A stretch of 10,451 bases of DNA, from NCBI GenBank assembly GCA_005116795.1, contig SWDL01000261.1:1-10451 (forward strand), given 5' to 3'. The DNA is from Nitrospira sp. Lineage in GTDB: Bacteria; Nitrospirota; Nitrospiria; Nitrospirales; Nitrospiraceae. The notes below the pieces were generated by a model. It had not been told where the DNA came from, ran no database searches, and worked only from the letters and a program-made list of their open reading frames with translations. Below are positions 1 through 6,749 of the stretch, in pieces. Each line of letters starts with the position of its first letter. Position 1 is the stretch's first letter. The position numbers and the translations under genes are program-made.

Positions 1-2
1 TG

Positions 3-980
3 TCGGGTGAAGAGAAGGCGGCGATCTTCTTGTTGGCGATCGGAGAAGAAGCCGCGTCCCTCGTCATGCGGTATCTGGACCCGAAGGATATCCGTCGGAT
101 TGGATCGCAGATGACGACGCGCTCCAACGTCACGAAGGCGGAAGAACATCTCGTGATGAAAGAGTTCGACGCCGCCGCCCGTGAAGGGGAGGTCACCTAC
201 GAAGGAAAGGAATACATCAAGACCATCCTCACCAAAGCCCTGGGAAACGAGAAAGCGTCCCGCATCATGGAGACCTTGACCGCGACCTCCTATCCCGGGC
301 TGGAGTCTCTGAAGTGGCTAGATGCCAAATCGCTTGGGCAACTCATTAAGACCGAACATCCGCAAACGATCGCCGTCATCCTCGGATACCTGGACCCGGA
401 TCAGGGGAGCCAGGTGTTGAGACTGCTGCCGGATCATCTCCGGCCGGATGTGGCCCACCGGTTGGCCACCATGGACCAGGTGGATCCTCAGATCCTCCAG
501 CATCTCAGCGACGTGCTCCAGGAAGCCACCATGCACAGCGGGAGCACCCGCTCGGAAAATATCGGTGGGCCCAAGCTGGTGGCGGACATGATCGCGCGAC
601 TGGACAAGTCGACCGAGGGCAGCATCATGGAGGTGATCACGCAGCGGGCGCCCACGCTGGCCGACAATATCCGATCGCTGATGTTCGTCTTCGACGACCT
701 GGGCAAGCTGGACGATCGCGCGATGCAGGAACTGATGAAAGACGTCAACAAGGACGATCTGCCGATGGCGCTGAAGGCCGCGTCACCCGATGTCCGGGAC
801 AAGTTCTTCAAGAACATGTCGGCCCGCGCCTCGCAGATGTTGCAAGAGGATATGGAGGCGCGCGGTCCCGTCAAGCTGTCCGACGCGGAGAAAGCCCAGC
901 AGCGTATCCTCGGCGTCTGTAAGAAGCTGGAGCAGGACGGCCGGATCGTCGTCGGCGGAAAGGGCGAGGACCTGGTATGA
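3..980 (+). CDS. fliG: Flagellar motor switch protein FliG (5' end outside window)
   Basis: FliG forms the cytoplasmic rotor ring that joins the MS ring (FliF) to FliM/FliN and touches the stators to make torque. The reading frame is open from base 3 (S-G-E-E-K-A-A-I-F-L-L-A-I-G), which is the usual FliG beginning, so only the first few codons are missing; the TTG at 30 is not the real start. About 325 codons are visible, near full family length (about 330). The middle domain carries the EHPQ motif at 354-365. The C-terminal torque domain has the charged helix FDDLGKLDDRAMQ at about 684-725, and the protein ends GGKGEDLV, matching the family. The stop overlaps the next start as ATGA, so the two genes are translationally coupled. 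Identification is by family resemblance and is very secure. Confidence 0.97.
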   Translation, partial: SGEEKAAIFLLAIGEEAASLVMRYLDPKDIRRIGSQMTTRSNVTKAEEHLVMKEFDAAAREGEVTYEGKEYIKTILTKALGNEKASRIMETLTATSYPGLESLKWLDAKSLGQLIKTEHPQTIAVILGYLDPDQGSQVLRLLPDHLRPDVAHRLATMDQVDPQILQHLSDVLQEATMHSGSTRSENIGGPKLVADMIARLDKSTEGSIMEVITQRAPTLADNIRSLMFVFDDLGKLDDRAMQELMKDVNKDDLPMALKAASPDVRDKFFKNMSARASQMLQEDMEARGPVKLSDAEKAQQRILGVCKKLEQDGRIVVGGKGEDLV

Positions 981-2116
981 GCCAGGTGCATCCTAAGGGG
1001 GAGGGGGCGACGGTCTCGTCCGGGGACGTGCTCAAGTCCTTCGTCGAAGACTCGCCGGACGGAGCGGCACGCGCCTCTGCCTGGGCCGCGCCCGTGCCGC
1101 ACGTGCTGATCCTGGACGACGAGGAGTCCCTCCGCGATCTCTTGAAGGAAGTGCTGAGCGAGGAGGGGTATCGTGTGTCAACGGCCGGCGACGGCCGCAC
1201 CGCGATGGCCCTCATGGCCCAGTCGCCGGTGGACGTCCTCCTGACCGACCTGAAGTTGCCGGATACCACGGGTCTGGATGTCGTGGAGCAGGTGAGACGC
1301 CTCGATCGCCGTGTGCGGTGCGTGGTGATGTCCGGATACGGGAGCATCGATCTGGCCGTGCAGGCCATGAAAGAAGGCGCGGTGGAGTTTATCGCCAAAC
1401 CGTTCAAGCCTGAGGTCGTCGTCCTCACCGTGCGGCGCGTGCTCGAAGTGGCGCGCCTGCGTCAGGAAAATGCGGTGCTGAAAGGGGGCGCCCTACGGGC
1501 GTCCGGGATTCGGGTCACGAACTTTCAACTCGAAGACATGGGACAGGCCGGGACAAGTCCTGCGCGCGACAACCCGAACGAAGCCGGTCGGCCACCGAAG
1601 ACGTCTGAATACGACAAGGGACTGGCCGACGGCGAAAATCGGGCTCGCGAAAAATTCGGCGTGCAGACGGAGCGGCAACATGCCCTCCTGGCCCAGGTGG
1701 TGAAACAGATCGAGCAGGCCTCGGTCGGTCTGCTGGGAAAAGTGGAGGAACAGGTCGCCGGACTGGCCTTCGAAATCGCGCGCAAAGTCATCCATCAGGT
1801 GGCGGAAGAGCGGCGCGAGCTGGTGTTGTCGCACGTGCAAAATGCGGTCGGACGCATTCGCGACAGCGCAAAGGCCGGAGGCCTGGTCCATGTCCGGGTC
1901 CATCCCACTGACGTGCCGTTCCTGGAAGCGGCCCGGGACACGATCGCCGGAAATTTCGACGGTCCCGTGTCCCTCGTGGTGGAATCGGATCCATCAATCA
2001 GCCCCGGAGGATGTCGGGTCGAGACGGAGACGCGCTTGGTGGACGCGACTCTCGAAGCGCAACTGGTGCGGCTGGGTGAGGCCTTAAGACGAAAGGACCC
2101 TCGTGGCGGTTCATGA
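977..2116 (+). CDS. fliH: Response-regulator receiver domain fused to flagellar assembly protein FliH
   Basis: This 379-residue protein joins two normally separate modules. Residues about 41-155 are a CheY-like receiver: acidic pair D47/D48, phospho-acceptor D91 (LLTDLKLP), S119 (VVMSGYG) and K141-P142 are all present, so it should be phosphorylatable. It resembles NtrC-family receivers, including the helix ending EVARLRQENAVLK (157-169). After a polar linker (about 172-212), residues about 213-379 are FliH: a D-x-x-x-x-A-D-G-E start, a coiled region, the E-I-A-R-K-V-I-H helix (266-273), HPTD (309-312), GGCRVET (344-350) and a VDATLEAQL end. FliH binds and restrains the FliI ATPase and links it to FliN at the export gate. 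The ATG start lies 6 bases after GAGGA and overlaps the fliG stop. The first 40 residues match nothing I recognise. Position between fliG and fliI is the standard fliH locus. A fusion caused by a sequence error is possible but no disruption is visible. Confidence 0.93.
   Translation: MSQVHPKGEGATVSSGDVLKSFVEDSPDGAARASAWAAPVPHVLILDDEESLRDLLKEVLSEEGYRVSTAGDGRTAMALMAQSPVDVLLTDLKLPDTTGLDVVEQVRRLDRRVRCVVMSGYGSIDLAVQAMKEGAVEFIAKPFKPEVVVLTVRRVLEVARLRQENAVLKGGALRASGIRVTNFQLEDMGQAGTSPARDNPNEAGRPPKTSEYDKGLADGENRAREKFGVQTERQHALLAQVVKQIEQASVGLLGKVEEQVAGLAFEIARKVIHQVAEERRELVLSHVQNAVGRIRDSAKAGGLVHVRVHPTDVPFLEAARDTIAGNFDGPVSLVVESDPSISPGGCRVETETRLVDATLEAQLVRLGEALRRKDPRGGS
1464..1477 (+). promoter_or_regulatory. 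Possible internal ribosome binding site and GTG start for FliH alone
   Basis: Inside the fusion gene, AGGA (1464-1467) lies 7 bases before an in-frame GTG (1475-1477, codon 167). Starting there would give a 213-residue protein without the receiver, close to the usual size of a stand-alone FliH. Its first residues (V-L-K-G-G then S-G-I-R-V-T-N-F) look like a FliH N-terminal peptide. This is inference from spacing and length. The same stretch also fits the coiled linker that follows NtrC-type receivers, so the signal may be chance. Confidence 0.3.
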
Positions 2117-3410
2117 TCTGCTCGATCGGGTGGACCCGCTCGCTGTCCATGGCCGGATTGCGCAAGCCGTCGGCATCGTCCTCGAAGGCTACGGCCCCGT
2201 CACCTCGATCGGGGAAATCTGCGAAGTCACGCGGGAAGACGGGGAGGGCAGCGTCATGGCGGAAGTCGTGGGCTTCCGCGGCGACCGCGTGCTGCTCATG
2301 CCCCTGGGGGAAATGCGTGGCATCGGACCCGGGAGTCGTCTCATCGTCCGCGGCAAGTCCGCGGCCGTCCCGGTCGGACCTGACTTGCTGGGACGGGTGC
2401 TCGACGGCTTGGGACAGCCGCTGGATCGGCGCGGGCCAATTCCAGCCGAGAAGGCCTATCCGCTCTATGCGCCGCCGATGAATCCGTTGCTGAGAAAGCG
2501 GATCAGCAAACCGTTCGATACCGGCGTCCGAGCGATCAATGGCTTCCTGACCTGCGGCCAGGGACAGAAGGTCGGCATCTTCGCCGGCTCCGGCGTGGGG
2601 AAGAGCATCCTGCTCGGGATGTTGAGCCGGTATACTGCCGCCGACGTGAACGTGATCGCGCTCATCGGAGAGCGGGGACGCGAAGTCAAAGAGTTTCTGG
2701 AGCGAGACCTGAAAGCCGAAGGGCTCAAGCGGTCCGTGGTCGTGGTGGCCACGTCTGATCAGCCGCCGCTGGTCCGCTTGCGCGGCGCGTTTCTAGCGAC
2801 GGCGATCGCTGAGTATTTTCGAGACGCCGGCAAGAACGTCCTGCTGATGATGGATTCACTGACCCGGTTTGCGCATGGGCAGCGTGAGGTCGGTCTGGCG
2901 ATCGGCGAGCCGCCCACCTCGAAGGGCTATACGCCGTCGGTGTTCGCGCTGCTGCCGAAACTGCTGGAACGCGTCGGCACGGGCAGCGGCGCCGGCACCA
3001 TTACGGCCATCTATACGATTCTGGTGGAAGGCGACGATCTCTCCGATCCCGTCGCGGATGCCGTCCGGGCCATTCTGGATGGGCACATCGTGCTGACCCG
3101 AGACCTGGTGGCCCGGAACCATTTCCCGGCGATCGACATTCTACAAAGTACCAGCCGCGTCATGCGCGACATCGTGACACCGCAGCACCATCAGGCCTCG
3201 CGCTCCGTCGTGGAACTCCTGGCGACCTACAGGCGGTCGGAGGATCTGATCACCTTGGGCGCCTATAAGCCGGGCGCCAACAACCGACTGGACCGCGCCG
3301 TCGGCAACATCGATGCGATCAACGGCTATCTCCGGCAGGAGGTCGGCGAGCGTGCGCCGCTGGCCGACTCCATTACGTCACTGTTTAAACTGGCTGAAGG
3401 CGCGAGATGA
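2103..3410 (+). CDS. fliI: Flagellum-specific export ATPase FliI
   Basis: FliI is the F1-beta-like hexameric ATPase that, with FliH and FliJ, feeds export substrates to the flagellar type III gate. The 435-residue length is normal for the family. Visible motifs are the Walker A loop AGSGVGKS (161-168), the catalytic-glutamate segment LIGERGREV (187-195, E190), the Walker B strand VLLMMDSLTRFA (246-257, D251), and the conserved GEPPTSKGYTPSVFALLPKLLER stretch split across 268-290. The N-terminal beta-barrel domain covers roughly residues 18-100. The GTG start at 2103 follows AAAGGA (2092-2097) and overlaps the end of the fliH fusion by 14 bases; the alternative ATG at 2113 is in another frame. 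Tight overlap with both neighbours fits stoichiometric production of the FliH-FliI-FliJ complex. Confidence 0.97.
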   Translation: MAVHDLLDRVDPLAVHGRIAQAVGIVLEGYGPVTSIGEICEVTREDGEGSVMAEVVGFRGDRVLLMPLGEMRGIGPGSRLIVRGKSAAVPVGPDLLGRVLDGLGQPLDRRGPIPAEKAYPLYAPPMNPLLRKRISKPFDTGVRAINGFLTCGQGQKVGIFAGSGVGKSILLGMLSRYTAADVNVIALIGERGREVKEFLERDLKAEGLKRSVVVVATSDQPPLVRLRGAFLATAIAEYFRDAGKNVLLMMDSLTRFAHGQREVGLAIGEPPTSKGYTPSVFALLPKLLERVGTGSGAGTITAIYTILVEGDDLSDPVADAVRAILDGHIVLTRDLVARNHFPAIDILQSTSRVMRDIVTPQHHQASRSVVELLATYRRSEDLITLGAYKPGANNRLDRAVGNIDAINGYLRQEVGERAPLADSITSLFKLAEGAR

Positions 3411-3880
3411 ACCTGGGTGTCCTCCTCAACTACCGGTCTCAGGTGGAGGAAGCCCTGCGGACGGAGCTGTCCAGGATGCAGGGGGTGTGGCATGAGGCGG
3501 AAGCGGTGGTTCGTGAGCTGGAGGGACTGGCCGAGAAAGAGTCGACGCGATATCTCGTCGACGTGCAGGCAGGCCTGGCTGCGGAGGAAGTCGTCGGGAG
3601 ACAGGGTGAGTTGGAGGCGCTGGCCGATCGGATCCGTCGGGCCAAGGCCGCGGTGCTCGAGTCTCAGCAACGGTGTGGCGAGAAGCTGGGAGAGGTTCTC
3701 GCTGCGGCCCAAGAGCGGCGGAAGTTGGAGTTGGTCGATGAACGGCAACAGCGTCGCGCAGAATCGGACGCGAACCGTCAGGAACAGCATGACCTTGACG
3801 AGCTGGCCGGTCGGCGGTATCTCGCGGAACGGAGAAACAACTCGACAGCGGAGGAAGGCGGGGAGGGCCATGAAGGGTAA
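3407..3880 (+). CDS. fliJ: Flagellar export protein FliJ
   Basis: FliJ is the small coiled-coil stalk of the export ATPase: it sits in the FliI ring like the gamma subunit of F1, and contacts FlhA and chaperones. The 157-residue product is close to the usual length (about 147) and is almost entirely charged helix rich in Glu, Arg, Ala and Gln. It begins MNLGVLLNYRSQVEEAL, typical of FliJ where an N-terminal hydrophobic/aromatic patch precedes the long coil. The start overlaps the fliI stop as ATGA. Sequence identity in FliJ is always weak, so position directly after fliI is the main support along with size and coiled-coil character. The tail (about 142-157, NNSTAEEGGEGHEG) is low-complexity and lies over the ribosome-binding region of the next gene. 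Confidence 0.88.
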   Translation: MNLGVLLNYRSQVEEALRTELSRMQGVWHEAEAVVRELEGLAEKESTRYLVDVQAGLAAEEVVGRQGELEALADRIRRAKAAVLESQQRCGEKLGEVLAAAQERRKLELVDERQQRRAESDANRQEQHDLDELAGRRYLAERRNNSTAEEGGEGHEG

Positions 3881-4496
3881 CGGCAGAAGTGCCGGTCGGT
3901 ACCTCCTGCTGTTGGTCCTGATCGGAGTCGGCTTGGCCATCGGTTGGCTTGGAATGGTCGCCGGCTGGGCCGGCGAGACGCCTACGGCGAAGGTCCCGGA
4001 GGCGGGGGCGCCGCCGCCCCTACAGACCGCGGTCCCGGGGGAGAGCGCGGGGGCCAAAGGTCAGACCGACAAGGTGCAGGGCCCGGCGCTCGACGATGTG
4101 CGGGACATCCTCCAGGTCCTGAATCAGCGAAAGGACGCATTGGCGAAAAAAGAAGAAGCCCTTCGAGATGCGGAAGCCCGGATCGCCGCGCTGAAAGCGG
4201 AGGCGGAAAAGATTCTGGACCGCTATGAAACAGCGGTGAAGAAAACAGCTCAGGCGCAGGTGGATGCGCGGAAGGCTTCCGTCGCCCAAGCCGTCAAGAT
4301 GTTCGAGTCGATGCCGCCGGAAGAGGCAGCCACCCGTCTCGAGAAGATGCCGGAACACACGGCGATGGAGCTGCTCCGTGAACTGAAGCCGAAGGCGGCG
4401 GGGGCCATTCTGGCGGTCGTGAAACCGGAGAAGGCCGCCAAGCTCACCGAAAAGTTCTTTGGGCCGGTCGCCCGCGAATCTAGCCGGACGAACTAA
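3870..4496 (+). CDS. MotE/MgtE_N-like membrane-anchored coiled-coil protein
   Basis: The 208-residue product has a single N-terminal membrane segment (about 11-32, YLLLLVLIGVGLAIGWLGMV), a Pro/Ala/Gly-rich linker (about 38-70), a charged coiled coil (about 75-130) and a C-terminal helical domain (about 138-195) with the MPPEEAATRLEKMP and LKPKAAGAILAVV repeats typical of the MgtE intracellular N domain. Proteins of this layout in flagellar operons are called MotE-like; rhizobial MotE is a periplasmic chaperone for MotC, but the exact role here is unknown. The ATG at 3870 follows GGAGG (3862-3866) and overlaps fliJ by 11 bases; the longer in-frame extension upstream lies inside fliJ and is rejected. 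It is the last gene of the first operon. It is not a magnesium transporter, since the channel part is absent. Confidence 0.82.
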   Translation: MKGNGRSAGRYLLLLVLIGVGLAIGWLGMVAGWAGETPTAKVPEAGAPPPLQTAVPGESAGAKGQTDKVQGPALDDVRDILQVLNQRKDALAKKEEALRDAEARIAALKAEAEKILDRYETAVKKTAQAQVDARKASVAQAVKMFESMPPEEAATRLEKMPEHTAMELLRELKPKAAGAILAVVKPEKAAKLTEKFFGPVARESSRTN

Positions 4497-4557
4497 CGCC
4501 GCGCTTATTCTCCCTCATCGCTCCTGTGCCTCGTAAGCCGTTCCTGTCCTTTCTTGC

Positions 4558-4605
4558 CTGTCTGAGGCGACAGCGCGCAACTTTTTGCCGCTGCAGGAGA
4601 GCAGC
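4558..4605. repeat. Two short dyads upstream of the fliK promoter
   Basis: The first part of the 270-base gap between the MotE-like gene and fliK holds CTGTC-N6-GACAG (4558-4573) and GCTGC-N6-GCAGC (4590-4605). Both have 5-bp arms and a 6-base gap, and their centres are 32 bases apart, about three helical turns. They lie roughly 145 and 113 bases before the predicted sigma-54 start site, where enhancer-binding activators often bind. The arms differ in sequence, and 5-bp arms occur by chance, so this is a weak call. I see no convincing terminator after the MotE-like gene. Confidence 0.2.
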
Positions 4606-4684
4606 AATTGCCTACTGATCCGAGCCCTGGCCGGACGCCAAAACCAAGTGATTGAAACTACGAGGCATTTACCGGGTGGTCCCG

Positions 4685-4699
4685 TGGCACGAAGCTTGT
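4685..4699 (+). promoter_or_regulatory. Sigma-54-type promoter for fliK-flgD-flgE
   Basis: TGGCACGAAGCTTGT matches the sigma-54 consensus TGGCACG-N4-TTGC except for the last base. The -24 GG (4686-4687) and the -12 position (4698-4699, GT in place of GC) are separated by the required 10 bases. The predicted transcript start is near 4711, about 56 bases before the fliK GTG. Sigma-54 control of hook genes is established in several phyla, so the location makes sense. The -12 mismatch lowers certainty. Confidence 0.55.
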
Positions 4700-4766
4700 G
4701 ATATGGGGAAATCAGAATAGAACAGATAGGCGCGGGCCCCTCACCCTCTTGCGACAGGACAGACCA

Positions 4767-6332
4767 GTGAATATTGATCAATTCCTCAATGTCGGGCCAC
4801 AGAGTGATGTGGCCGTTGAGGCGCCGAACCCCCCGGCCCTCTCGACTGCGGCCTCCGGGTCCGATGCCTTCCGGCAGTCCCTCCGCCGGGCCGCAGACGG
4901 CAAGCAGGCGCCTGACGGCATTTCACAGGATCGCGCCGGGGCCGCGGCTTCGAGCCGGATCAACAAGACGACATCCGATGAGGCTCCGCCCCAAACACTG
5001 GAGGATCTCGAAGCCGAACGTGATTCGCCCCCAGAGGCCCCATTGACTCAGGCTCAACTGGCCTGGCTCTTGGCGCAACTGGCAGGAGTCGCCGATACCA
5101 ACGGCCCCGCCCTCCCGATCGACGGGCAGGGACAGGGCCTGGAGATTCTTGTCCATGACACGGCCATCACCGATCTGAGCCGGCTCGTGAGCGCGCTCGC
5201 GTTGGTCGGGAGCGCCATCGGGACGACCGGGACGCCGAGCCCGCAGGCGACCGACGAAGTGGCCGCGAGCAACGTGGAAGCCCAGGGATTCTCGAATCTC
5301 TTCGCACAGGCGACGGTCCAGGCGCTCGGCGTCACGGCGACAGTGCCCACGGCCACAGACCAGGGCGACACGAAAGTGCTCCTGTCTCCTCCGGTCCCTC
5401 CCGCTGCGGTGACCCTCAACCAGTCTGGAACCGAACTGTTCAAGAAGCCGCTGACGACTGACGCCCCGGTACAACGAGATTCACACCTCCTCACACCTCC
5501 GGAGGTGACGCCGAAGGCTGCCGAGACCGCTGTCCCGGAGGCGTCTCTACGCGATGCCGATGGACCGACCCCAGCCGAGTCGGAGCTTGCGGCCTTGGAA
5601 AATCAAGCCGGGCGCAACGTCATTGTCCGACCGCAGACGTCCGCTCCACGCCCGGTGAAGCAAGAGGGCGTCCTGATCGCCGCTGAGAAGGCGGGTGGCG
5701 GCGCGACTCACACGACCGACCAGCTCCTCGTGGCTGAAACCGGAAAGAGTCATGCCGGACTGTTCGAAGACGAGAACCAGGATGCGGCCTTGGCGAAGCG
5801 CATGGATCGCACGACCGAGGGGGGTCCGGAGAACCGCCACAGTCAGGCTGATGGGGCGATCGTCTCACCCTTTAGTCTTCCGCAACATGAGACAGAGGCG
5901 CGTGGCGCCGCCACGGCGGCGAAAGCCCAGCCGGTCGCCGTCGTCCCTTTGGTGAACACACAGGATCAGGCAAAGACAGGTGGGCCGCAGACGATCCGGT
6001 TCGAAGTGTCGCCGCCTGACATGGGGCGTGTCCAGGTGCGCATGTCCGTGTCTGACCACTCGGTCTACACGAATGTGCTCACGGATCAGTCCGCCGTGCG
6101 CGATCTGCTGCTGAAACAACAGGACCGATTACAAGATGCCCTCGGCGCCTATGGACTCGGGGTGGGAAGCTTCAACGTGGAAGTCGGTGGGCAGGGACAG
6201 CAACGAGGCGAATTCGGAGCACAACCGGATCCCCGCATGCTCGCAAGGCTGGCCGCCCAGGTTCCGAGGGCGGGCAGCCAGGCCACAGCGGCGTCCGGAT
6301 GGGATGAACGCGGGCTCAATGTGTTTGCTTAG
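4767..6332 (+). CDS. fliK: Flagellar hook-length control protein FliK
   Basis: FliK is an exported ruler that measures the hook and switches the export apparatus from hook to filament substrates. The first about 400 residues are low-complexity, Ala/Thr/Pro/Gln-rich and poorly conserved, as in other FliK proteins. The C-terminal Flg_hook domain (about 405-485) is recognisable: TIRFEVSPPDMGRVQVRM, then DQSAVRDLLLKQQDRLQDAL and GLGVGSFNVEV. I chose the GTG at 4767 (MNIDQFLNVGPQ, 521 residues), with AGGA at 4756-4759 and 7 bases of spacing. A longer in-frame GTG at 4698 is rejected because it sits inside the -12 element of the putative promoter. It is first in the hook operon, 15 bases before flgD. 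A 10-bp tandem repeat is found in its disordered part (5481-5500). Confidence 0.9.
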   Translation: MNIDQFLNVGPQSDVAVEAPNPPALSTAASGSDAFRQSLRRAADGKQAPDGISQDRAGAAASSRINKTTSDEAPPQTLEDLEAERDSPPEAPLTQAQLAWLLAQLAGVADTNGPALPIDGQGQGLEILVHDTAITDLSRLVSALALVGSAIGTTGTPSPQATDEVAASNVEAQGFSNLFAQATVQALGVTATVPTATDQGDTKVLLSPPVPPAAVTLNQSGTELFKKPLTTDAPVQRDSHLLTPPEVTPKAAETAVPEASLRDADGPTPAESELAALENQAGRNVIVRPQTSAPRPVKQEGVLIAAEKAGGGATHTTDQLLVAETGKSHAGLFEDENQDAALAKRMDRTTEGGPENRHSQADGAIVSPFSLPQHETEARGAATAAKAQPVAVVPLVNTQDQAKTGGPQTIRFEVSPPDMGRVQVRMSVSDHSVYTNVLTDQSAVRDLLLKQQDRLQDALGAYGLGVGSFNVEVGGQGQQRGEFGAQPDPRMLARLAAQVPRAGSQATAASGWDERGLNVFA

Positions 6333-6347
6333 AGGGGGGATACGCGC

Positions 6348-6692
6348 ATGAACGAGATCGGCAATGTCCTTTCAGCACAAACGGCGGGTGGCGCATCCGC
6401 GGCGGATGCCTCGAAAACGAATGGGGAGTTGACACAGAACGAGTTTCTGAAGCTGCTCATCACCCAGTTGCAGCAGCAGGACCCGTTGAAGCCGACCGAC
6501 AGCGACTCGTTTATTCAGCAAGTCACGGGCTTCAATCAGCTCGATCAGTTGCTCAAGCTGGTGAAGATCGGCGAGCAGCAGCTCGATCTCCAGGGTGGGA
6601 CAAAGAACACCGCAACCGGTGGGACTACGATTCAGCCTGGCGCGCCCCATACGCCGCCGGAATTCCAATTGCCGAACCTGGATGAGGCGTAA
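6348..6692 (+). CDS. flgD: Flagellar hook assembly protein FlgD, short form with N-terminal domain only
   Basis: FlgD forms the temporary cap under which FlgE subunits polymerise into the hook. The conserved N-terminal segment is clear: QNEFLKLLITQLQQQDPLKPTD (30-51) followed by SFIQQVTGFNQLDQLLKL (54-71). The protein stops at 114 residues, whereas proteobacterial FlgD is usually about 220-230 with a C-terminal Ig/Tudor-like module. Here only a Gly/Thr/Pro-rich tail remains (82-114). No frameshifted remnant of the missing domains is visible before flgE, so this looks like a naturally short form rather than a broken gene; Bacillus-type FlgD is also short (about 140). The start is well supported by AGAGGGGGGA at 6331-6340. 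It lies between fliK and flgE, the standard place. Confidence 0.88.
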   Translation: MNEIGNVLSAQTAGGASAADASKTNGELTQNEFLKLLITQLQQQDPLKPTDSDSFIQQVTGFNQLDQLLKLVKIGEQQLDLQGGTKNTATGGTTIQPGAPHTPPEFQLPNLDEA

Positions 6693-6749
6693 GACGTCAA
6701 CGCGGGCGATTACACAAGACGGATGTTTGTCGTATAGGAGGTTTGTCAC

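Noticed and set aside
488..1428. Long minus-strand open frames opposite fliG and the receiver-FliH gene
   Set aside because: They are antiparallel shadows of GC-rich genes with Arg/Ser-rich, domain-free translations, and the plus-strand genes are unmistakable.
3870..4496. Magnesium transporter MgtE
   Set aside because: Only MgtE_N-like helical repeats are present; the CBS domains and the five-helix channel are missing, and a single N-terminal membrane helix fits a motility accessory protein.
4497..4600. Terminator after the MotE-like gene (CTGTC-N6-GACAG followed by CTTTTTG)
   Set aside because: The stem is only 5 bp and the T run is 7 bases away from it, so it does not fit an intrinsic terminator.
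4698..4766. Longer fliK start at GTG 4698
   Set aside because: The GTG overlaps the -12 element of the putative sigma-54 promoter, so it would not be in the transcript; GTG 4767 has AGGA at proper spacing.
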